From an uncultured Clostridia bacterium (lineage in GTDB: Bacteria; Bacillota; Clostridia; UBA1381; UMGS1253): a stretch of 34,267 nt of DNA. How positions within the stretch are numbered: the stretch's first letter is position 1; the number at the start of each line of letters is the position of its first letter. Below are positions 16,671-25,407 of this stretch, piece by piece. The notes under the pieces were generated by a model. The model had not been told where the DNA came from. It was given only the letters and a program-made list of their open reading frames with translations, and searched no databases. A program made the position numbers and the translations under genes. The DNA lies in the NCBI GenBank assembly GCA_937892135.1, contig CALAUK010000092.1:1-34267 (forward strand). The letters are read 5' to 3'.

Positions 16671-17339
16671 ATGGGACAGAAAGTTAATCCACATGGACTT
16701 AGAGTTGGTATTATCAAAGATTGGGATTCAAAATGGTTTGCTAAAGACAACGTTTTTGGCGATACACTAGTTGAAGACTATAAAATAAGAAAGTTTTTAA
16801 AGAAAGAACTTTACGAAGCAGGCGTTTCGAAGTTCGAAATTGAAAGAAAGAGCAATAAGACTATTGTTAACATCTTTGCTGCAAAGCCTGGTCTGATTAT
16901 CGGTAAGGGCGGCGCTGAAATTGAAAAGCTTAAGGCTAAGCTTGCAAAATTAACAGGCAAAAGCGATGTTAACGTAAATATCGTAGAGATCAAAGTTCCC
17001 GATATGGATGCTGTATTGGTTGCTGAAAACATTGCTTCTCAGCTTGAAAGACGTATTTCTTTCAGACGTGCAATGAAACAGTGCATGGGCAGATCCATGA
17101 AAATGGGTGCTAAAGGTATCAAAACTGCGGTTTCCGGACGTTTGGGCGGTGCTGAAATTGCCAGAACCGAACACTATCACGAGGGCACAATTCCGCTACA
17201 GACCTTGAGAGCCGATATCGATTATGGTTTTGCAGAAGCAAACACAACATACGGTAAGATCGGTGTTAAGGTATGGATTTACAAAGGTGAGATTCTTCCG
17301 GAAAATAAGAGAGCGAAAAAAGCGGAAGGAGGCAAATAA
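16671..17339 (+). CDS. rpsC: 30S ribosomal protein S3
   Basis: 222 aa. S3 lies at the mRNA entry channel. It starts MGQKVNPHGLRVGIIKDWDSKW. The KH domain has GLIIGKGGAEIEKLK near residue 70, and the C-terminal domain has GRLGGAEIARTEHYHEGTIPL. Its last codons contain the ribosome binding site of rplP. Confidence 0.98.
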   Translation: MGQKVNPHGLRVGIIKDWDSKWFAKDNVFGDTLVEDYKIRKFLKKELYEAGVSKFEIERKSNKTIVNIFAAKPGLIIGKGGAEIEKLKAKLAKLTGKSDVNVNIVEIKVPDMDAVLVAENIASQLERRISFRRAMKQCMGRSMKMGAKGIKTAVSGRLGGAEIARTEHYHEGTIPLQTLRADIDYGFAEANTTYGKIGVKVWIYKGEILPENKRAKKAEGGK

Positions 17340-17341
17340 TA

Positions 17342-17770
17342 ATGTTATTACCTAAGAGAGTTAAACACAGAAGAGTAATGCGTGGTAGAATGAAGGGTAA
17401 GGCTACTCGTGGTAACTTCGTAAGCAACGGTCAGTTTGGCTTACAGGCACTTGAGCCCGCTTGGATTACTTCTAATCAGATAGAAGCAGCCCGTATTGCG
17501 ATGACAAGATACATTAAAAGAGGCGGTCAGGTTTGGATTAAGATATTCCCTGACAAGCCCGTAACAGAGAAACCTGCTGAAACTCGTATGGGTAGCGGTA
17601 AAGGTTCTCCTGAGTATTGGGTAGCAGTTGTTAAACCCGGTAGAGTATTATTTGAAATTGACGGTGTTTCAGAAGAAGTTGCACGTGAAGCTATGCGTCT
17701 TGCTATGCACAAGCTTCCCATCAAGTGTAAGTTTGTAACACGTGAGGAGAAGGAGGCGTCTGCAGAATGA
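17342..17770 (+). CDS. rplP: 50S ribosomal protein L16
   Basis: 142 aa. L16 helps position tRNA in the A and P sites. It starts MLLPKRVKHRRVMRGRMKG and has RGGQVWIKIFPDKPVTEKPAETRMGSGKG. It begins two bases after the rpsC stop and its stop overlaps rpmC (ATGA), indicating tight coupling. Confidence 0.98.
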   Translation: MLLPKRVKHRRVMRGRMKGKATRGNFVSNGQFGLQALEPAWITSNQIEAARIAMTRYIKRGGQVWIKIFPDKPVTEKPAETRMGSGKGSPEYWVAVVKPGRVLFEIDGVSEEVAREAMRLAMHKLPIKCKFVTREEKEASAE

Positions 17771-17958
17771 AAACAAGTGAAATCAGAGATTTGACAGTTG
17801 AAGAATTGAATCTTAAACTAGGCGAACTTAAAGCAGAGCTTTTCAACTTAAGATTTCAGAATGCGACAAATCAGTTAGAAAACCCCTCTAGAATTGCAGA
17901 TGTTAAGAAGAGCATCGCAAGGGTTATGACTATCATTCGTGAAAGAGAGCTTAACTAG
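17767..17958 (+). CDS. rpmC: 50S ribosomal protein L29
   Basis: 63 aa, two long helices, near the tunnel exit beside L23. MKTSEIRDLTVEELNLKLGELKAELFNLRF is typical. The ATG lies in the stop of rplP and uses GAAGGAGG inside rplP as ribosome binding site. Confidence 0.97.
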   Translation: MKTSEIRDLTVEELNLKLGELKAELFNLRFQNATNQLENPSRIADVKKSIARVMTIIRERELN

Positions 17959-17997
17959 TTTTTAACGTTTTGAGTAGTATGAAAGGAGGAATTGGTT

Positions 17998-18255
17998 GTG
18001 GAAGAAAGAAACACACGAAAAGTAAGAATAGGCACAGTTGTTAGTGACAAAATGGATAAGACAATTGTTGTAGCTATTAAATATAATGTAAAACACCCTC
18101 TTTACGGCAAAATTGTAAAGAAAACCTACAAGCTTAAGGCTCATGATGAAAACAACGAATGTGCAGTGGGCGATAAAGTACAGGTAATGGAAACAAGACC
18201 CCTGTCCAAGGATAAGCGTTGGAGATTAGAAAAGATTGTTGAGAAGGCTCAGTAA
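17998..18255 (+). CDS. rpsQ: 30S ribosomal protein S17
   Basis: 85 aa OB-fold protein, a primary 16S binder. It reads RKVRIGTVVSDKMDKTIVVAI, then HPLYGKIVKKTYKLKAHDE, then ETRPLSKDKRWRL. GTG at 17998 is chosen because AAAGGAGG (17983-17990) is 7 bases upstream; the in-frame TTG at 17992 is too close to the ribosome binding site. Confidence 0.96.
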   Translation: MEERNTRKVRIGTVVSDKMDKTIVVAIKYNVKHPLYGKIVKKTYKLKAHDENNECAVGDKVQVMETRPLSKDKRWRLEKIVEKAQ

Positions 18256-18288
18256 TGAGATTTTCTTCACAGGAAGGAGGAAGTTTGC

Positions 18289-18657
18289 GTGATACAGCAA
18301 CAGACAAGAATGAAGGTTGCCGATAACACAGGTGCAAAAGAAATCATGTGCATCAGAGTGCTTGGCGGCAGCGGTAAAAAGTTTGCAAATATAGGCGATG
18401 TAGTAGTTGCCAGCGTTAAGAAGGCAACACCCGGCGGTGTTGTAAAAAAAGGTGACGTAGTTAAAGCTGTTATTGTTAGAAGTGCTAAAGGTGTGAAACG
18501 TAACGACGGAACACACATTAAGTTCGACGAAAACGCAGCTGTTATAATTAGAGATGATAAGAACCCAAGAGGTACTCGTATCTTTGGACCTATCGCAAGG
18601 GAACTAAGAGATAAAGAGTATATGAAGATTTTATCATTGGCACCCGAAGTACTATAA
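18289..18657 (+). CDS. rplN: 50S ribosomal protein L14
   Basis: 122 aa. L14 forms an inter-subunit bridge and is the landing site of the silencing factor RsfS. It starts with GTG: MIQQQTRMKVADNTGAKEIMCIRVLGG. The end IARELRDKEYMKILSLAPEVL is complete. GGAAGGAGG lies upstream. It opens the spc part of the cluster. Confidence 0.98.
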   Translation: MIQQQTRMKVADNTGAKEIMCIRVLGGSGKKFANIGDVVVASVKKATPGGVVKKGDVVKAVIVRSAKGVKRNDGTHIKFDENAAVIIRDDKNPRGTRIFGPIARELRDKEYMKILSLAPEVL

Positions 18658-18671
18658 GGAGGTGGCGAAAA

Positions 18672-18998
18672 ATGACAAATAAACTTCACGTTAAAACAGG
18701 CGATACAGTAGTTGTATTGTCCGGTAAAGATAAAGGCAAAAAGGGTAAGGTTTTAAAGGCCAATCCCGCAGAACGCAAGGTTATCGTTGAAGGCGTGTCC
18801 GTTGCATCCCGCCATACAAAGCCCAGAAAACAGGGTGAGCAGGGTGGCATTTTGAAGAAGGAAACACCTATTTACGCATCAAAAGTAATGCTTGTTTGCC
18901 CCAAGTGCGGCAAAGCAGCAAGAACTGGTTTTAAGTTCCTTGATGACGGTTCAAAGGTTAAATTCTGCAAAAAGTGTAACGAAACGTTAGATAACTAA
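18672..18998 (+). CDS. rplX: 50S ribosomal protein L24 (zinc-ribbon form)
   Basis: 108 aa. L24 is an assembly initiator with a KOW motif (KTGDTVVVLSGKDKGKKGKV). The C-terminal part carries two CxxC pairs, C76/C79 and C99/C102, which should bind zinc. Many Firmicutes L24 proteins, such as that of Bacillus, lack these. It lies 14 bp after rplN. Confidence 0.97.
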   Translation: MTNKLHVKTGDTVVVLSGKDKGKKGKVLKANPAERKVIVEGVSVASRHTKPRKQGEQGGILKKETPIYASKVMLVCPKCGKAARTGFKFLDDGSKVKFCKKCNETLDN

Positions 18999-19022
18999 TC
19001 TATTGTAAAAGGAGGTTAGACA

Positions 19023-19568
19023 ATGGCAAGATTATTTGATCTATACAAAAAAGAAATTGCTCCTGCAATGATGCAGAAGTTCGGATATAAAAGCGTAATG
19101 CAGATTCCGAAGCTTGACAAGATTGTAATCAATGTAGGTCTTGGCGAAGCTAAGGATAATCCTAAGGCAGTTGAAGGTGCTATAAATGATTTGACTTTAA
19201 TCACAGGTCAGAAGCCCGTTGTAACAAAGGCTAGAAAATCTGTTGCTAACTTCAAATTAAGAGAAGGCATGAACATTGGCTGTAAGGTAACACTTAGAAA
19301 CGACAAAATGTATGAGTTTTTAGACAGATTCTTCAACGTAGCACTTCCCCGTGTACGTGACTTCAGAGGAATCAGCGCTAACTCCTTTGATGGTCGTGGT
19401 AACTATGCTACGGGTGTTAAAGAACAGCTTATCTTCCCTGAAATCGAGTATGATAAAATCGATAAGCTTAGAGGTATGGACATTATTATTGTTACTACAG
19501 CTAAGACAGATGAAGAGGCTCGCGAGCTATTAACTATGTTTGGTGCTCCGTTCACCTCTGCTAATTAA
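19023..19568 (+). CDS. rplE: 50S ribosomal protein L5
   Basis: 181 aa. L5 binds 5S rRNA and contacts P-site tRNA. MARLFDLYKKEIAPAMMQKFGYKSVMQIPKLDKIVIN is typical. The segment ALPRVRDFRGISANSFDGRGNYATGVKEQLIFPEI is well conserved. An AAAGGAGG ribosome binding site precedes the ATG. Confidence 0.98.
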   Translation: MARLFDLYKKEIAPAMMQKFGYKSVMQIPKLDKIVINVGLGEAKDNPKAVEGAINDLTLITGQKPVVTKARKSVANFKLREGMNIGCKVTLRNDKMYEFLDRFFNVALPRVRDFRGISANSFDGRGNYATGVKEQLIFPEIEYDKIDKLRGMDIIIVTTAKTDEEARELLTMFGAPFTSAN

Positions 19569-19579
19569 GGAGGAACATT

Positions 19580-19765
19580 ATGGCTAAGAAAGCAATGGTA
19601 TTAAAACAGCAGAAGGCCCCCAAATACAGCACACAGGCATATAACCGCTGCAAGATTTGCGGAAGACCTCATGCGTATTTGAGAAAGTACGGTATCTGCC
19701 GTATCTGCTTTAGAGAATTAGCTTATAAGGGACAGATTCCCGGTGTTAAAAAGGCTAGTTGGTAA
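19580..19765 (+). CDS. rpsZ: 30S ribosomal protein S14, type Z (zinc)
   Basis: 61 aa, the short zinc-binding S14. The Cys4 site is C24-x2-C27 and C40-x2-C43 (NRCKICGRPHAYLRKYGICRICF). It ends in the conserved KASW. It begins 11 bp after rplE with AAGGAGG. A longer zinc-free paralogue is used by some Firmicutes under zinc limitation; none is seen here. Confidence 0.98.
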   Translation: MAKKAMVLKQQKAPKYSTQAYNRCKICGRPHAYLRKYGICRICFRELAYKGQIPGVKKASW

Positions 19766-19839
19766 GATAAAGAGTATATTTGAAAAGTTGATTTATGTCA
19801 AAACTATCAGATATTTAAGTTTTGGAAGGAGGTAAAATA

Positions 19840-20238
19840 ATGCAAATTACAGATCCTATCGCAGATTTGCTAACTCGTATCAGAAATGCAAACTCTGCAA
19901 AACACGAAATGGTTGACATTCCGGCTTCCAATATGAAAAAAGCTATAACAAAGATTTTATTGGACGAGGGATATATAAAAGGTTTTCAGGTTATAGATGA
20001 TTCAAAGCAGGGCATCATCAGAGTTACCTTGAAGTACGGTGAAAATAAGTCTAAGGTTATTTCCGGAATAAAGAGAGTTTCTCGCCCCGGTCTTAGAATT
20101 TATGCTGGTGTTGATGAGCTACCTAAGGTATTAAAAGGTTTAGGTATAGCAATTATTTCAACATCAAAGGGTATCATGACTGATAAGCAAGCTCGTGCAG
20201 AAAAAATTGGCGGCGAAGTATTGGCATTTGTTTGGTAA
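19840..20238 (+). CDS. rpsH: 30S ribosomal protein S8
   Basis: 132 aa. S8 is a 16S central-domain binder and, in enterobacteria, the repressor of the spc operon. MQITDPIADLLTRIRNANSAKHEMVDIPAS and TSKGIMTDKQARAEKIGGEVLAFVW are diagnostic. The open frame runs further upstream, but the ATG at 19840 directly follows GGAAGGAGG. The 74-bp gap before it shows no convincing promoter. Confidence 0.97.
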   Translation: MQITDPIADLLTRIRNANSAKHEMVDIPASNMKKAITKILLDEGYIKGFQVIDDSKQGIIRVTLKYGENKSKVISGIKRVSRPGLRIYAGVDELPKVLKGLGIAIISTSKGIMTDKQARAEKIGGEVLAFVW

Positions 20239-20267
20239 TACTGCCAAAGAAATAGGAGGTGTAACAC

Positions 20268-20813
20268 ATGTCTAGAATAGGCAATAGCCCTATCGCAATA
20301 CCTGCTGGTGTTGAAGTAAAGGTAGAGGCTGAAAATTTAGTGACAGTAAAGGGCCCCAAGGGTACTTTATCAAGACAGTTGCACAAAGATATGATTATTG
20401 AGAAGGGTGCAACAGAAATCATAGTAAAAAGACCTTCTGAAGCGAAAGAGCACAGATCTTTGCACGGACTTACAAGAACCTTAATTAATAACATGGTACT
20501 TGGTGTTACAGAAGGATTTACAAAGACACTTGAAATAAACGGTGTTGGTTACAGAGCTCAGATGCAGGGCAAGAAGCTAGTGTTAACACTAGGTTACTCT
20601 CATCCTGTTGAGATGGAAGCTCCCGCAGGCATTGAAATTGCAGTTCCTGCTCCCAACCAGATTGTTATCACAGGTGCAGATAAGCAGGCTGTAGGTCAGC
20701 TGGCAGCTGTTATTAGAGAAAAGAGACCGCCTGAGCCGTATAAGGGCAAGGGTATTAAGTATACGACTGAGACTATCAGACGTAAAGAAGGTAAAGCTGG
20801 CGGTAAGAAATAA
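20268..20813 (+). CDS. rplF: 50S ribosomal protein L6
   Basis: 181 aa, two similar folds. L6 lies near the sarcin-ricin loop and factor-binding site. MSRIGNSPIAIPAGVEVKV at the start and REKRPPEPYKGKGIKYTTETIRRKEGKAGGKK at the end are characteristic. TAGGAGGTG precedes the ATG. Confidence 0.98.
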   Translation: MSRIGNSPIAIPAGVEVKVEAENLVTVKGPKGTLSRQLHKDMIIEKGATEIIVKRPSEAKEHRSLHGLTRTLINNMVLGVTEGFTKTLEINGVGYRAQMQGKKLVLTLGYSHPVEMEAPAGIEIAVPAPNQIVITGADKQAVGQLAAVIREKRPPEPYKGKGIKYTTETIRRKEGKAGGKK

Positions 20814-20831
20814 GAAAGGAGTGGATAAAAT

Positions 20832-21182
20832 ATGGTAAATAAGAAGTCTAGCAACAAAGCAAGACAGAAGCGTCATCTTCGTATCAGAAAGAAGGTTTCC
20901 GGTACAGCATTAAGACCCAGACTTAGCGTGTTCCGTAGCTTAAAGAACATCTATGCTCAGGTTATTGATGACGTAACAGGTGTAACAATTGTATCCGCTT
21001 CCAGCCTTGATATTGAAAATGGCGGTAACGTAGATGCTGCTAAAGAAGTGGGTAAATTGATCGCAGAGCGTGCTAAGGCAAAGGGAATTGATTCTGTTGT
21101 ATTTGACAGAAGCGGTTACATTTACCACGGCAGAGTTGCTGCATTGGCAGAAGGCGCAAGAGAAGGCGGCTTAGAGTTTTAA
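20832..21182 (+). CDS. rplR: 50S ribosomal protein L18
   Basis: 116 aa, 5S rRNA-binding. It has a basic N-terminal tail, then GTALRPRLSVFRSLKNIYAQVIDD, and the end YIYHGRVAALAEGAREGGLEF. It lies 18 bp after rplF with AAAGGAGTG. Confidence 0.98.
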   Translation: MVNKKSSNKARQKRHLRIRKKVSGTALRPRLSVFRSLKNIYAQVIDDVTGVTIVSASSLDIENGGNVDAAKEVGKLIAERAKAKGIDSVVFDRSGYIYHGRVAALAEGAREGGLEF

Positions 21183-21200
21183 TAAAAAGGAGGGGATACC

Positions 21201-21704
21201 ATGCAGGAAAGAATTGACGCATCAACACTTGATATAAAAGAAAAAGTTGTTAATATAGGTCGTGTTGCTAAGGTTGTAAAGGGCGGTAGAACATTCCGTT
21301 TCAGTGCACTTGTAGTTGTAGGTGACGGTAACGGTCATGTTGGTTACGGCACAGGCAAAGCGGCTGAAATTCCGGATGCAATCAGAAAGGGTATTGAGGA
21401 CGCTAAGAAGAACATGATTACTGTTCCGTTGGTAGGCGGTACAATCCCTCACGATGTAATCGGTAAATACGGTGCGGGCACAGTGCTTATAAAGCCGGCT
21501 GCAGAAGGTACAGGTGTTATCGCAGGTGGCCCGGCGAGAGCAGTGCTCGAGCTTGTTGGAATCAGAGATATAAGAACAAAATCTCTTCGTTCCAATAACC
21601 CCAGAAACGTGGTAAGAGCCACAATCGCAGGTCTTGCATCGCTAAAATCCGTTGAGGAAGTTGCAAAGATGAGAGGCAAGACTCCTGAAGAGTTGTTGGG
21701 TTAA
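21201..21704 (+). CDS. rpsE: 30S ribosomal protein S5
   Basis: 167 aa. S5 affects decoding fidelity. Its N-terminal double-stranded-RNA-binding-like fold is VVNIGRVAKVVKGGRTFRFSALVVVGDGNGHVGYGTGKA. The C-terminal part contains SLRSNNPRNVVRATIAGLASL. AAAAGGAGG lies upstream. Confidence 0.98.
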   Translation: MQERIDASTLDIKEKVVNIGRVAKVVKGGRTFRFSALVVVGDGNGHVGYGTGKAAEIPDAIRKGIEDAKKNMITVPLVGGTIPHDVIGKYGAGTVLIKPAAEGTGVIAGGPARAVLELVGIRDIRTKSLRSNNPRNVVRATIAGLASLKSVEEVAKMRGKTPEELLG

Positions 21705-21718
21705 GGAGGAAATGAGAA

Positions 21719-21898
21719 ATGTCTAAATTAAAGATTACTCTTGAGAAGAGCTTGATTGGCCGTAAAGACGACCAGATAGCAACAGCTAAAGCATTGGGTT
21801 TAAAGAAAATCCGTGCAACAGTTGAACAGAACGACAATCCTCAGATCAGAGGTATGATTAATAAAATTTCTCACCTTGTAAAAGTTGAAGAAATTTAA
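21719..21898 (+). CDS. rpmD: 50S ribosomal protein L30
   Basis: 59 aa: MSKLKITLEKSLIGRKDDQ, then ATAKALGLKKIRATVEQND, ending in the helix HLVKVEEI. This is the bacterial short form of L30. TAAGGAGG overlaps the rpsE stop region and the ATG is 14 bp after it. It sits between rpsE and rplO as in most bacteria. Confidence 0.97.
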   Translation: MSKLKITLEKSLIGRKDDQIATAKALGLKKIRATVEQNDNPQIRGMINKISHLVKVEEI

Positions 21899-21933
21899 AG
21901 AAGACTCGGAAATTTAAGAAGGAGGTGCAGCAA

Positions 21934-22374
21934 ATGAGACTTGATGAACTAAAACCTGCAGAAGGTTCAAAGTTTGAGGCTAAGAGAAAAGGCCGTGGTC
22001 CTGGAAGCGGAAATGGTAAAACAGCAGGTAAGGGTCACAAGGGTCAGAATGCTCGTAGCGGTGGCGGAGTAAGACCTGGTTTTGAAGGTGGTCAGATGCC
22101 TATTTACAGACGTTTGCCCAAGAGAGGTTTTACAAATATATTTGCAAAAGAATACGTTACAGTTAACGTTGAAGTACTTGAGCAGTTCGAGGCAAATACT
22201 GAAATTACTGCTGATGTTTTAAAAGAAGCCGGAATCATTAAGAAGGTGAAGGACGGCGTAAAAATTCTAGGCAGAGGCGAAGTAACAAAGCCATTGACTG
22301 TTAAAGTTGCTAAGTTTACAGAGTCTGCGGCAGCTAAGATTACAGCAGCCGGCGGAAAGGCTGAGGTGATTTAA
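21934..22374 (+). CDS. rplO: 50S ribosomal protein L15
   Basis: 146 aa. L15 is an internal scaffold protein of the large subunit. The Gly/Arg-rich N-terminus has GRGPGSGNGKTAGKGHKGQNARSGG and then GFEGGQMPIYRRLPKRGF. The ATG at 21934 after AAGGAGGTG gives MRLDELKPAEGSK, preferable to an in-frame upstream start at 21925 that falls inside the ribosome binding site. It abuts secY with no spacer. Confidence 0.97.
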   Translation: MRLDELKPAEGSKFEAKRKGRGPGSGNGKTAGKGHKGQNARSGGGVRPGFEGGQMPIYRRLPKRGFTNIFAKEYVTVNVEVLEQFEANTEITADVLKEAGIIKKVKDGVKILGRGEVTKPLTVKVAKFTESAAAKITAAGGKAEVI

Positions 22375-23670
22375 TTGTTAAAGACATTAAAGAATGCCTG
22401 GGCAATTGATGATTTAAGAAAAAAGATAATCTTTACGATTTTTATGCTTATCGTATACAGATTAGGTTGTGCGATTCCTGTTCCCGGATTAAGTGCTGAT
22501 GCTATGAAAGCTCTTATGGGTGCAGAGGGCACAGTAGGTGTGTTCTCACTTTTGGACACATTTACAGGCGGTGCGTTCTCAAATGCAACAGTGTTTGCTA
22601 TGGGTATTACACCGTACATTAACTCTTCAATTATCATTCAGCTTCTTACAGTTGCAATCCCCGCTCTTGAAAGACTTTCTAAAGAGGGCGAAGAGGGCAG
22701 AAAGAAGATTAATGATATTGTTCGTTATGTAACAGTAGTATTAGCTATTATTCAGGCTGTTGGCTTGTATTTCACATTAGCAAATATGGGTGCTATTTCT
22801 GCGGCTGACCGTGGATTTGTTACAGCACTTTTAGTAACAATCACTTTCACAGCAGGTACAGCATTTATAATGTGGATAGGCGAAATGATTACTGAAAAAG
22901 GCATAGGAAATGGTATTTCTCTTATCATTTTCGCAGGTATTGTTTCTTCTGGTCCTCAGTTAGTGATGCAGCTTTACAACACTTTCTTAGGCGCAAACAT
23001 ATCTGCTATAAATGCAATTCTTTTGATTGTTGTAATCGCTGTTGTAATCCTTATCTTAGGATTTGTAGTGTTTATGAACAATGCTGAGAGAAGAATTCCT
23101 GTGCAGTATGCAAAAAGAGTTGTTGGAAGAAAAATGTATGGCGGTCAGAGCACTAACATACCGATTAAGGTAACAATGGCCGGCGTTATTCCGATAATCT
23201 TTGCAACAAGTATTCTTGCATTCCCCACAACTATCGCTCAGTTCTGTGGCGTTGATATTAACGCTCCCGGATTCTGGACAGGTATCTTAAGATCTTTGTC
23301 CTACGGCGGTTGGGTTTATGCAGTACTTGATTTCCTACTAATTATATTCTTCACCTACTTCTACACATCGATGCAGTTTAATCCCATCGAGATGTCTAAC
23401 AACATCAAGAAGAATGGTGGTTTCATTCCCGGAATAAGACCGGGTAAGCCTACAAGTGATTATATCGCTAAGGTTATGAACAGAATTGTTATTGTAGGAG
23501 CTGCTTTCTTGGCAGTTATCGCAGTGCTTCCCATGGCGTTCTCGGCAGTTATTCCCGGAATCGCTCTTGGCGGAACATCTTTGCTTATCGTAGAGGGTGT
23601 TGCACTTGAAACTGTTAAGCAGATGGAATCTCAGATGATGATGCGTCATTATAAGGGATTCTTAGAATAA
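22375..23670 (+). CDS. secY: SecY, protein translocase channel subunit
   Basis: 431 aa with ten predicted membrane segments; SecY forms the Sec channel in the cytoplasmic membrane. MLKTLKNAWAIDDLRKKIIFTIFMLIVYRLGCAIPVPG is typical. The plug region is followed by GITPYINSSIIIQLL. NNAERRIPVQYAKR and the C-terminal loop NPIEMSNNIKKNGGFIPGIRPGKPT contact SecA and the ribosome. It starts with TTG immediately after the rplO stop and uses GAGGTGAT in the end of rplO as ribosome binding site, so translation is coupled. Confidence 0.98.
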   Translation: MLKTLKNAWAIDDLRKKIIFTIFMLIVYRLGCAIPVPGLSADAMKALMGAEGTVGVFSLLDTFTGGAFSNATVFAMGITPYINSSIIIQLLTVAIPALERLSKEGEEGRKKINDIVRYVTVVLAIIQAVGLYFTLANMGAISAADRGFVTALLVTITFTAGTAFIMWIGEMITEKGIGNGISLIIFAGIVSSGPQLVMQLYNTFLGANISAINAILLIVVIAVVILILGFVVFMNNAERRIPVQYAKRVVGRKMYGGQSTNIPIKVTMAGVIPIIFATSILAFPTTIAQFCGVDINAPGFWTGILRSLSYGGWVYAVLDFLLIIFFTYFYTSMQFNPIEMSNNIKKNGGFIPGIRPGKPTSDYIAKVMNRIVIVGAAFLAVIAVLPMAFSAVIPGIALGGTSLLIVEGVALETVKQMESQMMMRHYKGFLE

Positions 23671-23705
23671 AATATTCTAACTTAATATAAGGTGGGTTTT
23701 TTCAA

Positions 23706-24353
23706 ATGAAATTGGTTTTTTTGGGCCCTCCGGGCGCCGGCAAGGGTACTCAGGCAGCTTTTATTTCAGAGGCTTGTAATATCCCCACCATCTCAACCGG
23801 GGCCATGCTTCGTGAGGCAATAGTTAAAAAAACGGAGCTTGGAAAAGAAGCTCAGGCCTTTATTGATAAAGGCGAGTTCGTTACAGATGAAGTTGTAATT
23901 GGTATTGTTAAGGAAAGGCTTAGCATGCCCGATTGCAAGAATGGTTACATTTTAGATGGTTTTCCCCGTACTTTAGTACAGGCAGAGGCACTTGATAAAA
24001 TGCTTCCTGATGCGGTTGAAACCGCTCTTCTTCTGGAAGTATCGGATGAGAGTTTAATTGAAAGATTGTCAGGCAGAAGAGAATGTCCTGCGTGCAAGGC
24101 AACTTTTCATATTACAAATAATCCTTCAAGTAAAGGTGATGTATGTGATAAGTGCGGCGCAAAGCTTGTGCAGCGTGCAGACGACACTGCCGAGACAATA
24201 AAAAAGCGTATGAGTATTTATCATGCTCAGACGGAACCTATTAAAGATTATTACAAAGCATGCGGCAAACTGAAGTGTGTTTCCGGCGAAAGAGATTTGT
24301 CGGACGTAACTGAGGCTATCTTTGAGATTTTAGGTTTACAGGGAGGACGCTGA
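23706..24353 (+). CDS. adk: Adenylate kinase (zinc-lid form)
   Basis: 215 aa. It interconverts AMP+ATP and 2 ADP. P-loop GPPGAGKGT at 7-15, DGFPRT at 84-89, and a LID domain with a full Cys4 zinc site (C127, C130, C147, C150), as in Gram-positive adenylate kinases. Its place between secY and map is the usual one. The stop codon overlaps the map start by one base. Confidence 0.97.
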   Translation: MKLVFLGPPGAGKGTQAAFISEACNIPTISTGAMLREAIVKKTELGKEAQAFIDKGEFVTDEVVIGIVKERLSMPDCKNGYILDGFPRTLVQAEALDKMLPDAVETALLLEVSDESLIERLSGRRECPACKATFHITNNPSSKGDVCDKCGAKLVQRADDTAETIKKRMSIYHAQTEPIKDYYKACGKLKCVSGERDLSDVTEAIFEILGLQGGR

Positions 24354-25096
24354 TGATTACAATTAAATCACACAAAGAGATTGATTGTATGCGTAAGGCA
24401 GGCAAGATAGTGTCAGGTACCTTTGAGGAATTAAAAAAGGCTATTAAGCCCGGTATTTCTACAAAGGAACTTGACCGGATTGCCTACGAGTACATCAAAA
24501 GCAATGGTGCGACACCATCGTTTCTGGGTTATGGCGGATTTCCGGGTTCAATTTGCGCTTCTGTAAATGACCAGGTTATTCACGGTATACCTGATGGAAC
24601 AAAGCTTAAAGACGGCGACATTATCAGTATTGATATAGGAGCTTGCTATAAGGGCTTTCATGGTGACAGTGCAAAAACTTTTCCTGTTGGAAATGTAAGC
24701 AAGGAAGCTCAGAAGCTTATAGATGTAACTCGACAGAGCTTTTACGAAGGAATCGCGTTTGCAAAGCGCGGAAACCGTATTGTTGATATATCTTCTGCAA
24801 TTCAGAGCTATGTTGAAAAGCATGGTTACGGTATTGTAAGAGATTACACGGGTCACGGAATTGGTTCTTCGCTTCATGAAGAGCCGAGCGTGTTAAATTA
24901 TGTTACCAAAGTAAGAGGACCGAGAATGCTTGCAGGAATGACTATTGCTGTTGAACCAATGGTAACAGCAGGGCATTATGATGTTTATGTTGAAGACAAT
25001 GACTGGACTGTGTGTACAGAAGATGGGTCGCTTGCGGCTCACTATGAGCATACTATCCTTATAACAGACGGAGAATGCGAAATTCTTACAAGATAA
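24353..25096 (+). CDS. map: Methionine aminopeptidase, type I
   Basis: 247 aa. It removes initiator methionine from nascent proteins. The five metal ligands are visible: D94 in SIDIGACY, D105 in HGDSAKTF, H168 in GHGIGSSLHE, E201 in VEPMV and E232 in YEHTILIT. The substrate-pocket H77 in QVIHGIP is also present. There is no N-terminal extension. The ATG overlaps the adk stop. Confidence 0.97.
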   Translation: MITIKSHKEIDCMRKAGKIVSGTFEELKKAIKPGISTKELDRIAYEYIKSNGATPSFLGYGGFPGSICASVNDQVIHGIPDGTKLKDGDIISIDIGACYKGFHGDSAKTFPVGNVSKEAQKLIDVTRQSFYEGIAFAKRGNRIVDISSAIQSYVEKHGYGIVRDYTGHGIGSSLHEEPSVLNYVTKVRGPRMLAGMTIAVEPMVTAGHYDVYVEDNDWTVCTEDGSLAAHYEHTILITDGECEILTR

Positions 25097-25111
25097 TTTT
25101 GAGGTGATATA

Positions 25112-25381
25112 GTGGAAATTGGTATAGGAAGCATTGTGTATTCAAAAGCGGGCCGTGATAAGAACAACTTCTTTGTTGTTGTTTCGGCTGATAAAGAATT
25201 TGCTTATTTGTGCGATGGGGATATACGAAAGTTCGATAAACCTAAAAAGAAAAAACTTAAGCATTTATCGGTAACTAACAAAGTCAGCGAGACGGTTAAA
25301 GAAAAACTTAGTATAAGCGGAAAAGTTGGCAACGCAGAGCTTAGAAGAGCTATCGAAGAGTTTTGCGAAAGTAATAATTAA
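25112..25381 (+). CDS. KOW-domain RNA-binding protein (L14e/L6e/L27e-like)
   Basis: 89 aa. MEIGIGSIVYSKAGRDKNNFFVVVS is a KOW-like SH3 barrel start, followed by a basic KPKKKKLKHL segment. Small proteins of this type lie between map and infA in many Clostridia and are annotated as L14e/L6e/L27e-like or KOW RNA-binding. The role is unknown; a ribosome-associated function is inferred from fold and position. It starts with GTG after GAGGTGAT. Confidence 0.82.
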   Translation: MEIGIGSIVYSKAGRDKNNFFVVVSADKEFAYLCDGDIRKFDKPKKKKLKHLSVTNKVSETVKEKLSISGKVGNAELRRAIEEFCESNN

Positions 25382-25407
25382 AGCAGTACAAAAAGGGGGT
25401 TTTATCC

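Noticed and set aside
19766..19839. A possible internal promoter between rpsZ and rpsH (TTGAAA at 19780)
   Set aside because: No reasonable -10 lies at the right distance; the gap more likely just separates two genes of one transcript.
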